Assembly (NCBI GenBank): GCA_902462035.1
Contig: CABQAC010000114.1
Coordinates: 1-6,952, forward strand
Direction of reading: 5' to 3'
Length of the DNA stretch: 6,952 nucleotides
Source: an uncultured Eubacteriales bacterium
GTDB taxonomy: Bacteria > Bacillota > Clostridia > Oscillospirales > Acutalibacteraceae
The notes beneath the pieces were generated by a model. The model was not told the origin of the DNA and did not search any database. It saw only the letters and a program-made list of their open reading frames with translations. Below are positions 5,622 through 6,952 of this stretch, piece after piece (positions within the stretch are counted from its first letter, which is position 1; each line of letters begins with the position of its first letter). The position numbers were made by a program, and so were the translations under genes.

Positions 5622-6707
5622 TTAATATTTGACAGGGTTGGCCGTCAAATACTTCTTGACCATCAGGGCCACTTTAAAGACGATTGCATCCTCGAACTCG
5701 CGCAAATCCAAGCCCGTCAGCTTTTTGATCTTTTCCAGCCGGTAAACCAAAGTGTTCCGGTGGACGAACAGCTTGCGGGAGGTCTCGGACACATTCAAAT
5801 TATTTTCGAAAAAGCGCTGAATGGTAAACAGCGTTTCCTGGTCCAGCGCCTCGATGGAGCCGCGCTTAAACACTTCCCGCAGGAACGTCTCGCACAGCGT
5901 GGTAGGCAGCTGGTAAATCAGCCGCGCGATGCCCAGATTATCGTAGCTGACGATGCTTTTCTCGGTATCGAACACTTTGCCCACTTCCAGGGCGATCTGC
6001 GCTTCCTTGAAGGAACGGGCCAAATCCTTAATACCGCTCACAGCGGTGCCGATGCCGACCACAGCGTGGGTATAAAACTCGCTGCTCAGGGTATCCACAA
6101 TCGATCCCGCCAGCTTTTCCAGGTCCTTGGTCTCGATGCCGGCGCGGATCTCTTTGACCAGAGCAATATCCCCTTCATTGATGTTGATAATGAAATCTTT
6201 GTTCTTATCCGGGAACAGATTTTGGATGATATCGTAAGCGGAGATATCGTTTTTGGAAATAATGCGCACCAGCATGCACACCCGGCTTACATCGGAATTA
6301 AACCGCAGCTCCCGCGCCTTCAAGTATATATCCCCGGGCAGAATATTATCCAGAATAACGTTTTTAATAAAGTTGCCACGGTCGTATTTCTCGTCGTAAT
6401 ACTGTTTGATACTGCTCAGCGACACCGCCAGCAGCGCCACGTATTTTTTGGCGGCTTCGTCGGTTCCTTCCACAAAAACGGCGTATTCCGGGCGCGGTTT
6501 GCTGCCAAAAGGCTTGTAGGTATATCCGTTGAGCACAAAACCGTCTCCGGCAGCAATGGTTTCCGCCAACACGTTTTCGTTCACTTCTCCGATTCTGCCT
6601 AGTTCGCTGCACGCGATAATCACAGAGGTCTCGTCGATTACACCGATGGTGCGGTCGACCGCATCCTTCAATTGATGGACAACCCCCTGGAACAATCTGT
6701 TGGACAT
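5622..6707 (-). CDS. CdaR/PucR family transcriptional regulator with diacid-recognition-like N-terminus
   Basis: This 361-aa cytosolic regulator has three parts. Residues about 5-105 resemble the sugar-diacid recognition domain of CdaR; the stretch VIDETSVIIACSELGRIGEV (23-42) matches the family's pattern of D-x-x-x-x-I-I-A-S...R-I-G-x-x-x-E. Residues about 110-245 look like the GGDEF-like domain found in CdaR proteins. Residues about 290-352 are the PucR-type C-terminal helix-turn-helix, with NLNVSETSRKLFVHRNTLVY (303-322) and RLEKIKKLTGLDLREFEDA after it. CdaR of E. coli activates glucarate/galactarate genes, but family members regulate many pathways and no diacid genes lie here, so the ligand and targets are unknown. 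The start has GAGGGG at 6713-6718, 5 bp before the ATG. A good promoter lies upstream. It is co-directional with ftsE, 132 bp away. A direct role in controlling ftsEX is possible but only suggested by position. Confidence 0.88.
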   Translation of the reverse strand: MSNRLFQGVVHQLKDAVDRTIGVIDETSVIIACSELGRIGEVNENVLAETIAAGDGFVLNGYTYKPFGSKPRPEYAVFVEGTDEAAKKYVALLAVSLSSIKQYYDEKYDRGNFIKNVILDNILPGDIYLKARELRFNSDVSRVCMLVRIISKNDISAYDIIQNLFPDKNKDFIININEGDIALVKEIRAGIETKDLEKLAGSIVDTLSSEFYTHAVVGIGTAVSGIKDLARSFKEAQIALEVGKVFDTEKSIVSYDNLGIARLIYQLPTTLCETFLREVFKRGSIEALDQETLFTIQRFFENNLNVSETSRKLFVHRNTLVYRLEKIKKLTGLDLREFEDAIVFKVALMVKKYLTANPVKY

Positions 6708-6772
6708 GAATACCCCTCACTTCAGCATCTGATTTTTAGTCGGCATATAGCCGGTATTGCTTCGTTGCCATG

Positions 6773-6803
6773 TTTGGGTCGAACCCCGGGTTTATCCCCC
6801 AAA
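6773..6803 (-). other. Possible folded segment in the leader of the regulator gene
   Basis: TTTGGG (6773-6778) and CCCAAA (6798-6803) are complementary. A competing 4-bp hairpin with a 3-nt loop, GGGT-CGA-ACCC, lies at 6776-6786. The segment sits within the roughly 120-nt 5' leader predicted from the promoter. It matches no riboswitch class that I recognise. Confidence 0.2.
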
Positions 6804-6835
6804 AAGGCATAAGTCCAGACAAGTTCTTTCAATAT

Positions 6836-6864
6836 ATTTTACCTAACTTATTACAAATTTGCAA
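6836..6864 (-). promoter_or_regulatory. Sigma-A-type promoter of the CdaR-like regulator
   Basis: Read on the minus strand, a -35 box TTGCAA (6859-6864, 4 of 6 consensus) is followed by exactly 17 bp and a -10 box TAAAAT (6836-6841, 5 of 6). Surrounding DNA is AT-rich, unlike the coding regions. Transcription should start near 6829, leaving a leader of about 120 nt before the ATG at 6707. The stretch from 6865 to the window end shows no gene. Confidence 0.6.
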
Positions 6865-6952
6865 CCTTCTTTTAGCGGAAATGGTTGGTTTCCAGATAAA
6901 TCAAGCTGATTTTTACAAAACGTTAACAATTTCATTTCCCATTTTTTCAAGT

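Noticed and set aside
5553..6602. A 349-codon open frame on the plus strand
   Set aside because: It lies almost wholly antisense to the CdaR-like gene, whose protein shows clear domains and a good ribosome site. The antisense product has no recognisable motif, and its start falls inside the hairpin.
6776..6790. A GGTTCGACCC-like stretch (minus strand) recalling a tRNA T-arm
   Set aside because: No matching acceptor, anticodon or D-arm can be built around it, and the stem does not have the 5-bp plus 7-nt loop form.
6913..6932. A cre-like sequence (TGTTAACGTTTTG on the minus strand) upstream of the regulator promoter
   Set aside because: It departs from the CcpA consensus at key positions and is far from the -35 box, so it is not strong enough to call.

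Overview
The window looks like chromosomal DNA from a moderately GC-rich Gram-positive anaerobe, most likely class Clostridia and possibly Oscillospiraceae or a relative. I infer this from protein style: a CdaR/PucR-type regulator, the clostridial form of FeoB, an FtsE-FtsX operon carrying a coiled-coil M23 hydrolase and an S41 protease, strong AGGAGG-type ribosome binding sites, and no outer-membrane genes. The genus cannot be fixed from this sequence.

Layout. The left sixth is on the plus strand. It holds a small gene of unknown function (79-288) with its own terminator (299-328), then the 3' third of a ferrous iron transporter gene, feoB (about 357-1121). The feoB piece has lost its G domain and first gate domain, and its 5' edge is degraded, so it is probably a pseudogene or the far side of an insertion. 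A perfect 15-bp bidirectional terminator (1144-1183) separates it from everything to the right, which is on the minus strand.

The minus-strand cluster, in transcription order, is: a CdaR-like regulator (6707-5622) behind a good sigma-A-type promoter (6836-6864); a 132-bp gap with a very strong hairpin and a possible 24-codon leader ORF; ftsE (5489-4815); ftsX (4749-3841); a secreted coiled-coil M23 peptidase (3851-2655) overlapping ftsX by 11 bp; and a membrane-anchored PDZ/S41 C-terminal processing protease (2527-1190).

How the genes work together. FtsE (cytosolic ATPase) and FtsX (membrane protein with a large outer loop) form the type VII ABC complex that activates a coiled-coil peptidoglycan hydrolase outside the membrane. 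Here the partner encoded next door is an M23/LytM enzyme with all zinc and catalytic residues present, unlike the degenerate LytM domain of E. coli EnvC and unlike the NlpC/P60 (CwlO) or CHAP (PcsB) partners of other Gram-positives. The S41 protease follows, in the same order as ftsE-ftsX-ctpB of Bacillus subtilis, and may process or turn over the hydrolase or another wall/sporulation factor. The regulator upstream may control the cluster or may simply be a neighbour. No phage, CRISPR, rRNA, tRNA or insertion-sequence genes are visible.
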